Shown here: in pieces, positions 1 through 8,871 of the stretch
How the letters are laid out: every line of letters starts with the position of its first letter
How positions within the stretch are numbered: the first letter of the stretch is position 1
Assembly (NCBI RefSeq): GCF_000382145.1
Contig: NZ_KB907640.1
Span: forward strand, 1 to 64,000
Source of the DNA: Psychrobacter lutiphocae DSM 21542
Lineage (GTDB): Bacteria; Pseudomonadota; Gammaproteobacteria; Pseudomonadales; Moraxellaceae
Length of the DNA stretch: 64,000 bases
Direction: 5' to 3'
The notes under the pieces: generated by a model
The model's database searches: none
The model's input: the letters and a program-made list of their open reading frames with translations, nothing else
What the model was told of the DNA's origin: nothing
Made by a program: the position numbers and the translations under genes

Positions 1-1
1 T

Positions 2-268
2 CATGCTGTGGTTGTTATGGATGGTGCTCTATGGCATCAACCAAGTTTAAACCTACATAATGTGACGATGCTTAAATTACCCCCTTATTCACCTGAGTTA
101 AATCCATCTGAACAGGTGTGGTCGTATTTGAAACAACATTGGTTATCCAATAGGTGTTTTGATGGTTATGAGGCTATTGTTGATGCTGCTTGCAAGGCTT
201 GGAATAGACTTTGTTCCAAGCCCGAGCTCATTCAGTCTATAACTTCTCGTGATTGGATTGGTTTATAG
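2..268 (+). CDS. IS630-family transposase, C-terminal part (runs in from the left edge)
   Basis: The reading frame is open from the first bases of the window to a TAG at 266-268, so the true start lies outside. The visible part carries the C-terminal half of an IS630/Tc1-like DDE transposase: a VVVMDGALWH segment with the second catalytic Asp, then LPPYSPELNPSEQVWSYLK, which holds the last acidic catalytic residue (the Glu of NPSEQVW). This enzyme would cut and join the ends of its own insertion sequence. Whether the element is intact cannot be judged here, and I could not define its terminal inverted repeat after the stop codon. No accessory gene follows; the next gene is a chromosomal one on the opposite strand. 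Confidence 0.88.
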   Translation, partial: HAVVVMDGALWHQPSLNLHNVTMLKLPPYSPELNPSEQVWSYLKQHWLSNRCFDGYEAIVDAACKAWNRLCSKPELIQSITSRDWIGL

Positions 269-318
269 GTTTATTTATGGAATTGGTATTATTTCAGGAC
301 GGAAAAGAAGACACAAAA

Positions 319-346
319 AAGCCGCCCCAATTTGGGAGCGGCTTTT
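319..346. terminator. Bidirectional rho-independent terminator
   Basis: A GC-rich hairpin (GCCGC with CCC at 321-328 pairing to GGG and GCGGC at 334-342, one bulged A) is flanked by A6 on the left and TTTT on the right. It can serve both the transposase on the plus strand and the acyl-CoA dehydrogenase ending at 407 on the minus strand. Confidence 0.8.
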
Positions 347-406
347 AGTAGCTATCAGCCTTTACTCATACTAATTAGCGATTAGCGGGTTTAACACCCA
401 AACTAA

Positions 407-2227
407 TTAGTCTAAGAACGAGAAGCTTTCAATTGGCATATCCGTCATAGAAGAGCTTGGTGCGACCATGCTCTCAGCGTGACCTGATGTGCGTGGTAAG
501 ATCTTATCAAAGAAGAACTCAGCGGTGTGAATCTTCGCTTGATAGAACTCAGGCGCTTCAGTGCCACCATTTTCTAGCTTGTCATAAGCAACCGCTGCCA
601 TACGTGCCCAATGGTATGCCATCATCACATAGCCTGAGTACATTAGGTAATCAACAGAAGCGGCAGAGATGATTTCACGGTCTTTACGCGCGCTTAGCAT
701 TAAGCGGACAGTTAACGTGTTCCACTCGGCACATAGCTTAGTTAATGCCCATACGAATTTACGCATGTTTTTGTCTAGTGCGTATTCACCACACCACTTC
801 ATGATGCTGGCAGTGTAGTCACGGATGATCTTACCTTTTGACTGTAAAATTACTTTACGGCCTAGTAGGTCAAGTGCTTGTACGCCAGTGGTACCTTCGT
901 ATAAGGTTGAGATGCGTGCATCACGGGCGATAAGCTCCATACCCCATTCTTTGATATAGCCATGACCGCCATAGATTTGCTGACCTTCTTTGGCCGCTTC
1001 AATCGCAAGCTCAGTTAAGAAGCCTTTTAGGATTGGCGTGTAGAAGCCTAGCTTGTCATCCCACTTTTCAAACTCTTCGTTGTTATCTTCAGCAACGCCT
1101 TGAGACATCTTGTCTGCATAACGAGCAGCATGATAAATCATTGAGCGGCCGCCTTCAGCGAACGACTTCATGGTCAATAGCATACGGCGTACGTCAGCAT
1201 GGTTGATAATCGCATCTGCTACTTTTTCTGGCTCTTTAGTACCAGATAGAGTACGCATTGAACGACGCTCTTTGGCATAAGGTAGCGCATTTTGGAACGC
1301 AAGCTCACAATGGGCTAAGCCTTGGATACCGGTACCGATACGCGCTGTGTTCATAAAGGTGAACATGGCTTTTAGACCACGGTTTGGCTCACCAATTAGG
1401 TAGCCGGTTGCACCATCGAAGTTTAGAACACAGGTTGCTGATGAGGCGATACCCATTTTGTGTTCAATCGAACCACAAGTTACGCCGTTGCGATCGCCAG
1501 CTTCGCCTTCGTTGTTTGGAATAAACTTAGGTACGATAAATAGAGAGATACCACGTGTGCCTTCTGGCGCATCTGGTAGACGAGCAAGTACAATGTGAAT
1601 GATGTTGTCAGTTAGGTCATGCTCACCACTTGAGATGAAGATTTTGGTACCGTTAATTTTGTAAGTACCGTCTTCTTGTGGTTCCGCTTTGGTTTTTACT
1701 TGACCTAAGTCTGTACCAGCTTGTGGCTCAGTTAAGCACATGGTGCCAGACCAAGTACCTTCAACAAGTTTTGGTAAATAGGTGTCTTTTTGCTCTTCAG
1801 TACCGTACTGCATTAGGGTGTTGATACAGCCAGTGGTTAAGCCTGGGTACATAGCCCATGGCCAGTTTGCAGTACCAATCATTTCTGCTTTGATTAGGTT
1901 AAGTGACATAGGTAAGTTCATACCGCCGTATTCTTCTGGGTACGAAATACCTTGCCAGCCGCCTTCGACAAATTGATCATATGCTTCTTTAAAGCCTTTA
2001 GGGGTGGTTACCACGCCATTTTCAAAGTGGCAGCCTTCAGCATCTGCTGGCTGATACAGTGGGCTAATCACGTTTTCGGCAAAGTCAGCCATGCCTTGTA
2101 GGATCATATCAACCGTTTCAGGGTCTGCGTTTTCGCCGTTACTTAAATCTTTGTAATGCGTTTGATAATCAAAAACGTCATTTAACAAAAATTTCATATC
2201 ACGAAGGGGAGCTTTATAACTTAACAT
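407..2227 (-). CDS. Acyl-CoA dehydrogenase, long (~600 aa) form
   Basis: 606 aa flavoprotein predicted to oxidise an acyl-CoA thioester to the trans-2-enoyl-CoA in beta-oxidation, passing electrons to electron-transfer flavoprotein. The order is N-terminal helical domain, middle beta domain with the CLTEPQAGTDLG flavin/substrate signature near residue 165, C-terminal helical domain with GGHGY and the YEGTTGVQ motif near 430 whose Glu is the usual catalytic base, then an extra C-terminal helical region typical of the 590-610 aa subfamily (ordinary members are about 380-400 aa). The start is supported by GAGACTCC a few bases upstream of ATG. It stands alone, with its own terminator. Chain-length preference cannot be read from the sequence. 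Confidence 0.93.
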   Translation of the reverse strand: MLSYKAPLRDMKFLLNDVFDYQTHYKDLSNGENADPETVDMILQGMADFAENVISPLYQPADAEGCHFENGVVTTPKGFKEAYDQFVEGGWQGISYPEEYGGMNLPMSLNLIKAEMIGTANWPWAMYPGLTTGCINTLMQYGTEEQKDTYLPKLVEGTWSGTMCLTEPQAGTDLGQVKTKAEPQEDGTYKINGTKIFISSGEHDLTDNIIHIVLARLPDAPEGTRGISLFIVPKFIPNNEGEAGDRNGVTCGSIEHKMGIASSATCVLNFDGATGYLIGEPNRGLKAMFTFMNTARIGTGIQGLAHCELAFQNALPYAKERRSMRTLSGTKEPEKVADAIINHADVRRMLLTMKSFAEGGRSMIYHAARYADKMSQGVAEDNNEEFEKWDDKLGFYTPILKGFLTELAIEAAKEGQQIYGGHGYIKEWGMELIARDARISTLYEGTTGVQALDLLGRKVILQSKGKIIRDYTASIMKWCGEYALDKNMRKFVWALTKLCAEWNTLTVRLMLSARKDREIISAASVDYLMYSGYVMMAYHWARMAAVAYDKLENGGTEAPEFYQAKIHTAEFFFDKILPRTSGHAESMVAPSSSMTDMPIESFSFLD

Positions 2228-2719
2228 AATGGAGTCTCTTTCATATTAGAAGTGTCGCAGTAAAACATTATCTGTCCATGATAATGTCAGTATCATCATT
2301 GATTTTAGTATAAGCGCAATTGATATAAAAACCTATGACTTATAACGATTATTCATAAGTGAATAAGTGTACCATAACCATAAGCTGTCTGTTATAGATA
2401 AACTGAAGTTTAATGAAAGCTTTAGGTTATAGGATTTATAGCAGGGCTGCTACATTTTGATGTTGTTAAAATGTCAGTTTAGGTTTTTAATTTGTACTGT
2501 TGCATTTTTTTAGTACATTGTTCACTTTCTTATTGCATTGTTGGGAGGTGTTGCTATGCACTCAACTTGGTTAAGACAGCCGCTGATGAGCTTTGAAACA
2601 AAGTTTTTTGAGCGCTATATTGCTTCCTCAAAGTAGCGCTTACAGTCTCTTGTTGGAGTACAATGTCCACTGTGGCTTTGATGCCTCAAGATATCCAAAG
2701 TGATCAAACATAAAGCTAA
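2228..2719. other. Intergenic region upstream of the acyl-CoA dehydrogenase
   Basis: About 490 bases, mostly AT-rich. It must hold the promoter of the minus-strand acyl-CoA dehydrogenase, but I could not pick a convincing -35/-10 pair. The only coding candidate is the 26-codon ORF listed separately at 2556-2636. No RNA gene or repeat was recognised. Confidence 0.5.
2556..2636 (+). CDS. Possible 26-aa small protein
   Basis: ATG at 2556 follows GGGAGG with good spacing (2543-2548), better than many real starts in this window, and opens a 26-codon frame ending TAG at 2634-2636. The product has a mixed N-terminal half and a basic C-terminal half rich in Phe and Lys. No family is recognised, there is no signal peptide or membrane segment, and conservation cannot be judged. 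It could equally be a chance Shine-Dalgarno match in non-coding DNA. Confidence 0.22.
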   Translation: MHSTWLRQPLMSFETKFFERYIASSK

Positions 2720-3556
2720 CTATAACAGCAGGTGGGTATCAACAGCCACACCAGTCCAGCGCTGAAAGCTTAAAGCGGCTTGCCCAATCAACATCCCATA
2801 GCCTTCAGCTACTTGCGCCCCTTGCTGCTGAAAATGGGTTAAAAATGGCAAATCTCTGCCATACATCATGTCATAGGCATAGTCACAGCTTAGCGTCTCA
2901 TCTAAGGGTAAGGTTTGTGTTGACAATCCGATGGAGGTGGCATTAATGATAATATCAAATCGACCTGTCAATGCCTCAAGCGCACAACTTTGAGGCTGAC
3001 TTTTGGCAATAATATTGCTGGCTGAACACAGTTCATCTAGCATAGCCTCTGCCTTGCTTAGGGTGCGATTGGCAATGGTAATATGAGCCACGCCAGCTTC
3101 TATTAATGGCAATATCACGCCACGAGAAGCACCGCCAGCGCCCAAGATAGCAATTTTAGCCTCTTGGAGAGGCCAGTCTAACTGTAATAGATGATTGACC
3201 AAACCTTGTCCATCTGTATTGTCACCATAAAGCTTGCCATCTTTGAGCAGTAAGGTATTAACGGCACCAGCGACTTTGGCGTGTTCTGATAAGTCACCAT
3301 CTTTGGCACAAAGGGTATAAGCTTCCTGTTTAAAAGGTACCGTCACGTTAGCCCCAGTTCCACCACCGTTAAAAAATGCCTCGACTACGGCATGGAAGCT
3401 TTCGGGATGATCTGGGCAGTATTGACGGTGGTATCGAATATCTAGTTTGGCTTGTTTGGCAAAGGCTTGGTGAATTTTAGGAGACTTGCTGTGTGCAATC
3501 GGATTACCAATGACGATAAAGTGTTGGGTTGTGGTCTGTGTCATAAGAATGCTCAT
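2720..3556 (-). CDS. aroE: Shikimate dehydrogenase
   Basis: 278 aa, the usual length for AroE, which reduces 3-dehydroshikimate to shikimate with NADPH in aromatic amino-acid synthesis. Visible marks are the SKSP substrate-binding motif (residues 23-26), NVTVPFK with the catalytic Lys at about 76, NTDGQG with the catalytic Asp near 112, the nucleotide-binding GAGGASRG loop, and the C-terminal GYGMLIGQAA stretch. The start could be either the first Met or the Met at position 5; neither has a strong ribosome site. The gene is a single cistron here. Confidence 0.96.
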   Translation of the reverse strand: MSILMTQTTTQHFIVIGNPIAHSKSPKIHQAFAKQAKLDIRYHRQYCPDHPESFHAVVEAFFNGGGTGANVTVPFKQEAYTLCAKDGDLSEHAKVAGAVNTLLLKDGKLYGDNTDGQGLVNHLLQLDWPLQEAKIAILGAGGASRGVILPLIEAGVAHITIANRTLSKAEAMLDELCSASNIIAKSQPQSCALEALTGRFDIIINATSIGLSTQTLPLDETLSCDYAYDMMYGRDLPFLTHFQQQGAQVAEGYGMLIGQAALSFQRWTGVAVDTHLLL

Positions 3557-3767
3557 GATTGTTAAATACTAATGCAGATATTAACATATTTGTCACTTAA
3601 ACAGAGTGCATAACAAAGCTGCTAAGCAAGTGACAGAGATGGGCAATGTTTTTACCAAGCTTCATGCTTTTTCCACTATGCAATAACCAGGCTTTTGGAT
3701 ACACTAGGCTATTGTTTCCTCAGCAACAGGTTAAACACTCATAAAATAAGTAAAAGGTGGTAAGTGA

Positions 3768-4490
3768 ATGGTTTTTAGCAAGGTAGTAACGGTCAGCCAA
3801 CTGCGTTTTGTCGGGTCAGCGATTACCCGTTTGGGGGCAATTGGTCTGGCTGCTTGTCTATTAATGACAGGATGTGGTAAGACTGAGCAGGTGACAACTG
3901 CCGTTGATACAAGTGCTGAAGGTAAGTCATCAGAGCAGGTGATTGCAGAGACAGAGGTGGCCAACAATGAGTTGTTAGCCGAGCAAGGTGAAGGTGAAAT
4001 TGAGGTTGCACCTGAACAAACAACGCCTGGGAGTCCTCGTACACCGGTCAGCTATGATGTCAGAAACTGGCAAGCAGATAACAAAGAAGATTTGTCTTTA
4101 GACGATTTAAATCAAATCAAAAACAAATTTGGCAAGGTTATTGTTACCGATGAGAACAGCCTAGATTATGCTAGTAACAGCGCAGTGAAATATCGCTTTG
4201 CTAGAGGTGATCAGCCTTATTTGGATATTATAGATTCAGATGCGTACCTAGAGATCGGCTGGTACTATGCCAATCCAGATGACTCAGACAGTGAAAAACA
4301 AATAAGTGTGGATCATGCTAAAAAAGCCTATCAGGTCGCAACTGCCTTAATGGGTGATGAAGGTGGGCGCTTAGTTGCCAATATGTTGGCCGGACAAGTG
4401 GTCAAACACAAAACCATTGAAGAAATGCAAGTTGAGTTGGCCAAATGTGAATTTTACAGCTGTATGTTGGTGTTTAACAAAAACAGTTAG
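3768..4490 (+). CDS. Putative lipoprotein of unknown function
   Basis: 240 aa. A signal sequence with a basic start and a hydrophobic core (about residues 14-34) ends in a lipobox, LLMTGC, placing the lipidated Cys at position 36; so a membrane-anchored periplasmic or outer-membrane lipoprotein is likely. After an acidic, low-complexity linker (about 37-85) comes a compact domain starting near VSYDVRNWQ. I do not recognise the family. The ATG is preceded by AAGGTGG, supporting this start. It lies 105 bases ahead of pabC on the same strand, so co-transcription is possible but not shown. Confidence 0.7.
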   Translation: MVFSKVVTVSQLRFVGSAITRLGAIGLAACLLMTGCGKTEQVTTAVDTSAEGKSSEQVIAETEVANNELLAEQGEGEIEVAPEQTTPGSPRTPVSYDVRNWQADNKEDLSLDDLNQIKNKFGKVIVTDENSLDYASNSAVKYRFARGDQPYLDIIDSDAYLEIGWYYANPDDSDSEKQISVDHAKKAYQVATALMGDEGGRLVANMLAGQVVKHKTIEEMQVELAKCEFYSCMLVFNKNS

Positions 4491-4595
4491 TCGTACAAAT
4501 AGGTGATGCGACAGATAAGTTAAGCGAATGCGACAAATAAGCGAATGGGGCAAATAACAGATGCAGGTGGACACAACACAGCGGACTGACGCATC

Positions 4596-5588
4596 ATGAT
4601 CTGGTATCAACTTAGTGCGACAGGCTTGCTGCCCTTCTCAGATAAGCAGCCAGATGGGAAATCAGCAGCGCCTATCAAAGCTTCTTTACTAGCGCAATCT
4701 AACACCTCGTTAACAGAGCACGCCAACCACCCATCAACCCTTATAGCGCCAATGTTACGGGGCTTGGCGTATGGGGATGGTTTTTTTACCACCATCGGCG
4801 TGGATCAGGGTCAGCTATTATGGCAGTCCTATCACCAGCAGCGGGTGCAGCAGCACTGTCAGGCGCTACAACTATGCTATCCTTCTGCCATCGAGCAACA
4901 GCTTTGGTATTATGCCAGTCAATTGGCGCAACAGGCAGTGCATGGCATTGTCAAAATCATCATCTCTCGGCAAACGCAAACTCTGCGAGGCTATGCCTAT
5001 GATCCAGAGCTAAGCCACAATACGTGTTTGATTTGGTTGGGGGTGACGGCCACTGCGCCGTTGGCTGACGCTCATGCACCCTTTTTATCGCCTCAGTCAG
5101 GACAGGTAATCTTGCAACAGCCGCCCGTTATGGCCACTTGCTTGAGCGCTCGTCTTGCCAGTATGCCTGCGCCTTTAGCCGGGCTAAAAAGCTTAAATCG
5201 CCTTGATGGGGTGATGATCGCTGGTGAGTTACAACGTCACAAGTTGACCTATCCTGATCTGGCAGAGGGTTTGGTTGCAGACTTGGTGGGCAACTGGACA
5301 GAAGGGGTAATGAGTAATGTGTTCTACCAATTGCATTCAGATGAGACGGTTTGGTACACGCCACCGCTTGATGCAGCCGGAGTTAAAGGGGTGATGCGGC
5401 AGGTCATTATGGATCAGATGAAGGCACAAGGCCGGCCAGTGATTGAGCGTACATTGCAAAACGGGGATTTACTTGATGTCAGTACCATGTTTTTTTGTAA
5501 TGCGGTGCGTGGAGTGATGCCGGTACATACTTTATTGCTGGGTGATCAGAGGTTGGCGTTGTCGGTGTCAGGGTTTGAAACTCGTTAA
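4596..5588 (+). CDS. pabC: Aminodeoxychorismate lyase, class IV aminotransferase fold
   Basis: 330 aa PLP enzyme predicted to split 4-amino-4-deoxychorismate into p-aminobenzoate and pyruvate for folate synthesis. Evidence: YGDGFFTTI near residue 55, the KSLNRLDGV segment that in this family includes the PLP-binding lysine (first K), and the late EGVMSNVF signature. The 40 residues before the conserved block are longer than in typical PabC (about 270 aa). The context supports PabC over branched-chain or D-amino-acid aminotransferases: in gammaproteobacteria pabC-mltG-tmk is a standard order, and mltG and tmk follow here, separated only by the reversed DpnI-like gene, whose stop codon lies three bases away. 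Confidence 0.85.
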   Translation: MIWYQLSATGLLPFSDKQPDGKSAAPIKASLLAQSNTSLTEHANHPSTLIAPMLRGLAYGDGFFTTIGVDQGQLLWQSYHQQRVQQHCQALQLCYPSAIEQQLWYYASQLAQQAVHGIVKIIISRQTQTLRGYAYDPELSHNTCLIWLGVTATAPLADAHAPFLSPQSGQVILQQPPVMATCLSARLASMPAPLAGLKSLNRLDGVMIAGELQRHKLTYPDLAEGLVADLVGNWTEGVMSNVFYQLHSDETVWYTPPLDAAGVKGVMRQVIMDQMKAQGRPVIERTLQNGDLLDVSTMFFCNAVRGVMPVHTLLLGDQRLALSVSGFETR

Positions 5589-5591
5589 TAC

Positions 5592-6353
5592 TTATAACTT
5601 GCGATAGCGACCATTACCCAAAAATTCAATCAGACCTTTATCTCGTAATATCTGTAATTGCTGTCTTATTTTATCCTTAATGTGGTTGTTGTTTGGATAG
5701 CGCAATTGCAGATAGTCGGCAAAGCGATACGCATCTTGTAAGTTGAAATGAGTCGGTAGCTTATCAACACAACGCATCATATCTAGTGTCCAGCCACGAC
5801 TGAGGCTTTTTTGGTTACGTAAAAATAACGTCTTTTGGAACTGTTCCGTAACTTGTTCATTGGGCATTGGTTGTTGATTTTTTACCAAAAACACTTTGCC
5901 AAGCTCAGGTACTTTTTTAAGATTAATATTACACCCAACCCATCCTGCTCGTCTGGCAGTCGCTGGTAATGGTGGACGTTCGATAATCATATCCGCTGTA
6001 AAAAAGTGTTTAGGAATGATTAAAAAGTTATTAACGATGAATTCAGGTGAATAGGTTAAAAAGAAAAAGTTAGGATTATTATCACTGTGAATACGTGCCA
6101 TCATGGTTGCATAAGCACCATCATTGATAATATAACTCAATTTAGCTTTCTTACTTTTTAACTCATATTGTTCGGCACAGCTTTGGCAATAAAAATCGGC
6201 AACTGGCTGGTTGTTAGCAAACTCAGATAACGGTTGATTGCCACAGTTCGGGCAATAGCCTTCTCGACTGACCCAATCCTCACTTAACACTCTTATAATT
6301 TGACTGGCTGATTTGTAGCTTTTAGCCAAGCTTTGGTTAAACTGTAAGTTCAT
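5592..6353 (-). CDS. dpnC: DpnI-like methyl-directed restriction endonuclease
   Basis: 253 aa, matching DpnI of Streptococcus pneumoniae nearly end to end. DpnI cuts GATC only when the adenine is N6-methylated. The catalytic PD-(D/E)XK residues fall at exactly the DpnI numbering: Asp53, Glu64 and Lys66 (ELK). Four cysteines, C34/C37 and C56/C59, form the structural zinc site. A C-terminal winged-helix segment (from about residue 180, ending FLGNGRYRKL) corresponds to the second methyl-reading domain. I start at the ATG at 6353 because GGAGG sits just upstream and the product then begins as DpnI does; a frame extension of 11 codons lacks a ribosome site. No methylase gene is adjacent, as expected, since Dam-type methylation of the host would be lethal. 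It is inserted in reverse between pabC and mltG, suggesting acquisition. Confidence 0.95.
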   Translation of the reverse strand: MNLQFNQSLAKSYKSASQIIRVLSEDWVSREGYCPNCGNQPLSEFANNQPVADFYCQSCAEQYELKSKKAKLSYIINDGAYATMMARIHSDNNPNFFFLTYSPEFIVNNFLIIPKHFFTADMIIERPPLPATARRAGWVGCNINLKKVPELGKVFLVKNQQPMPNEQVTEQFQKTLFLRNQKSLSRGWTLDMMRCVDKLPTHFNLQDAYRFADYLQLRYPNNNHIKDKIRQQLQILRDKGLIEFLGNGRYRKL

Positions 6354-6511
6354 ACCTACCTCCTTCAAACAGCGTTTTTTTGACAAATATCTTGTTTATA
6401 CACAAAGTTTATCTGCCAAACCACCCACAAGATAACTCAGATGCCGAATCACCATTGAATAACTAGCGTATCAGTGCTAAATTCTAGCAAACATTTACCT
6501 CGTGAGTGGCT

Positions 6512-8017
6512 ATGAGTGATTCTAATCCAAAAAAAATCGATGGGCAATTGACAACGAGTGCTACTGAAAACACAGTGCAACCTGATAGTCAGATGCAACA
6601 AGCTGATAAAGACCTAGCAGAGTCTGACACTGTACCCCCCAGTGTAGCAGCGCCAACAGAGCAGACGGATAGCACGCTGACCGATATGACTTCTGCTGAT
6701 TTTGACCAGCAGCAAGACAGCGTATCTGCCAAACCTGAGACACAGTCTGAGTCTAATAGTCAGCTAGAACCTGAAAAGCAGACTGAAGCTGAAAAGCAGA
6801 CTGAGCTAGACAGCAAGACAGTCGCCAAAACTGATGTATCTTTAGTCTGTGATGACCACCTTGTCCACAAAGAACCACCGCCAGCAGTGACATCTAGATT
6901 TGGATATCAGTTACGACTGGTGTTAGGGCTGATGCTGGCTTTTGTATTGGCGATGGGTTATCAAACTTTTTTTGGTCATTCCAAGCAGCCAGCAGGTGAG
7001 CTAACAGTGGCTGAAGGGCAAAGTTATTACGGCTTTTTACCACAATTTCAACGTGATGTACCTATGTTCTCTGCAAGCTTAGCCAAATTATATATTCGAT
7101 TTGCAGTGACTGATCCGTTACATGCAGGCACTTATGACGTGCCAGAAAACGCCAGTTTGGTACAGTTAATTAAGTCATTTCAGCAAGGTCAAAAAATACA
7201 GATGCTCACTGTCCAGATTATCGAGGGTAAGCGGGCTGCTGACTTGTATCAAGTATTGGCAAATATCGAAGGTATTAGCTTACAAGTGCTTAGCCCTAAA
7301 GGCGTGCCACAAGAGAACTTAAAGCAGGCATTAGGTATTGATGCCTTCACACCCGAAGGTGAGTTTGTAGACAATCTGGAAGGTTGGTTTGCGCCGAACA
7401 CCTATCATTATGCACCAGGAACGACGGACAAGCAGATTTTAACGGATCTTTATCGTAGGCAGCAAAAAACCCTAGACGAAGCTTGGGAAAATCGAGATCC
7501 TGACCTGCCTTATAAGACACCTTATGAAGCCTTGATTATGGCGTCTATTATCGAAAAAGAAACCAGCGTTCCCAGTGAGCGCAATTTGGTCTCTGCGGTG
7601 TTTGTGAATCGCATCAATCAAGGGATGCGCCTGCAAACAGATCCGACCATTATTTATGGTATGGGTGATCGCTATGATGGCAATATCCGCCGTAAAGATA
7701 TCAATGAAAAAACTGCCTATAATACCTATCAAATAGACGGCCTACCGCCAACCCCAATTGCGTTGCCGTCACAGGCTTCTATTGAAGCGGCGATGCACCC
7801 AGCAGATAGTGATGCGTTATACTTTGTGGCCACAGGTACAGGTGGTCACAAATTTAGTAAAACGCTGGCTGAACATAATCGAGCGGTACAAGAGTATCTT
7901 AGGGTAATGCGTGAAAAAAAGCGCAATGAGCAAGTTACTCAACCTACGCAAGATGCCAGTTTACAAGAGATGAGTACGCACAACACGCAAAGTGAGCCAG
8001 CATCAAATACACCATAA
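6512..8017 (+). CDS. mltG: Endolytic murein transglycosylase MltG (YceG family)
   Basis: 501 aa inner-membrane lytic transglycosylase thought to cleave nascent glycan strands and set their length. A single membrane helix lies at about residues 134-151, followed by a LysM-like part and the YceG catalytic domain with the key Glu in SIIEKET and the NRINQGMRLQTDPTIIYG block. Two parts are unusual: a 130-residue acidic, Gln/Ser/Thr-rich cytoplasmic N-terminus with a repeated EKQTE, and a 45-residue polar tail; E. coli MltG is about 340 aa. I prefer the ATG at 6512 to a GTG two codons upstream. It is followed after 29 bases by tmk, as in the conserved order. Confidence 0.93.
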   Translation: MSDSNPKKIDGQLTTSATENTVQPDSQMQQADKDLAESDTVPPSVAAPTEQTDSTLTDMTSADFDQQQDSVSAKPETQSESNSQLEPEKQTEAEKQTELDSKTVAKTDVSLVCDDHLVHKEPPPAVTSRFGYQLRLVLGLMLAFVLAMGYQTFFGHSKQPAGELTVAEGQSYYGFLPQFQRDVPMFSASLAKLYIRFAVTDPLHAGTYDVPENASLVQLIKSFQQGQKIQMLTVQIIEGKRAADLYQVLANIEGISLQVLSPKGVPQENLKQALGIDAFTPEGEFVDNLEGWFAPNTYHYAPGTTDKQILTDLYRRQQKTLDEAWENRDPDLPYKTPYEALIMASIIEKETSVPSERNLVSAVFVNRINQGMRLQTDPTIIYGMGDRYDGNIRRKDINEKTAYNTYQIDGLPPTPIALPSQASIEAAMHPADSDALYFVATGTGGHKFSKTLAEHNRAVQEYLRVMREKKRNEQVTQPTQDASLQEMSTHNTQSEPASNTP

Positions 8018-8046
8018 CAATACATCGTAGAAAAAGAGAGTTATTT

Positions 8047-8688
8047 ATGTCAGAGGCAAAACAAGCCGCTAGGTTTATTAGCTTTGAGGGTACTGAAGGC
8101 GTGGGAAAAAGTACGGCTATTGCTAACTTGTGTGCTCAATTAGACTCGGTAGGCATTCGTTATATTAAAACCCGTGAGCCAGGTGGTAGTACCTTTGCAG
8201 AGCAGTTACGTGCGCTGCTACTGGATGTAAATACTCAAATTGATGATGATACTGAGCTGCTGTTGATGTTTGCCGCTCGTAGTGATCATGTACAGCGGGT
8301 TATCTTGCCAGCATTGACTGCTGGGCAGTGGGTGATTTGTGATCGTTTTGTTGATTCAAGTGTTGCTTACCAAGGCTATGGGCGTGGGCAGGGTGAGATA
8401 CAGATGCTGGATAAGATTGACAGCTTGATTGCTAACTTTGTACCCAGATTGCCAGATTTGACCTTGTGGCTTGATATGCCAGTGCAAGAAGGCATACAGC
8501 GGGCGTATCAGCGCAGTGCCGCAGATCGCTTTGAGCAAGAGCAGTTAGATTTTTTTGAGCGGGTATATGAGGGCTTCTATCAGCAACAACAAGCCCATTC
8601 ACAGCGAATTAAACGGGTAGATGCCAGTGGTGATGCCAAGCAGGTATCAAGGCGTGTGTGGGACTTGGTGCAACCGCTTTTATCATAA
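8047..8688 (+). CDS. tmk: Thymidylate kinase
   Basis: 213 aa, normal length. It phosphorylates dTMP to dTDP with ATP. Visible: P-loop FEGTEGVGKS (about residues 13-22), TREPGGS, the DRFVDSSVAYQG dTMP-binding motif, and a lid region. AAAAAGAGAG precedes the ATG. It ends the pabC-mltG-tmk group; holB, often the next gene in other gammaproteobacteria, is not here, and a strong terminator follows. Confidence 0.97.
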   Translation: MSEAKQAARFISFEGTEGVGKSTAIANLCAQLDSVGIRYIKTREPGGSTFAEQLRALLLDVNTQIDDDTELLLMFAARSDHVQRVILPALTAGQWVICDRFVDSSVAYQGYGRGQGEIQMLDKIDSLIANFVPRLPDLTLWLDMPVQEGIQRAYQRSAADRFEQEQLDFFERVYEGFYQQQQAHSQRIKRVDASGDAKQVSRRVWDLVQPLLS

Positions 8689-8739
8689 GCAGTAACAGCT
8701 GTCTTTGGCTGTGATTATCTTTGATTAACAAATGCAAAA

Positions 8740-8770
8740 AATAAGCCAGATTAATCTGGCTTATTTTTTT
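8740..8770. terminator. Bidirectional rho-independent terminator between convergent genes
   Basis: A perfect 26-base palindrome (arms of 13, centre TTAA, 8740-8765) is flanked by an A run on the left and T7 on the right. It lies between tmk (plus) and the antiporter gene (minus) and can end both transcripts. Confidence 0.88.
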
Positions 8771-8871
8771 ATAACTGATTTTTTCAAGTACTTATTTTGG
8801 TCTGTCTTTTTGCAGGTCACTACCTTTAAGTCATAGATTTTAGATACCTTGTTATTGATACCTACCATGAG

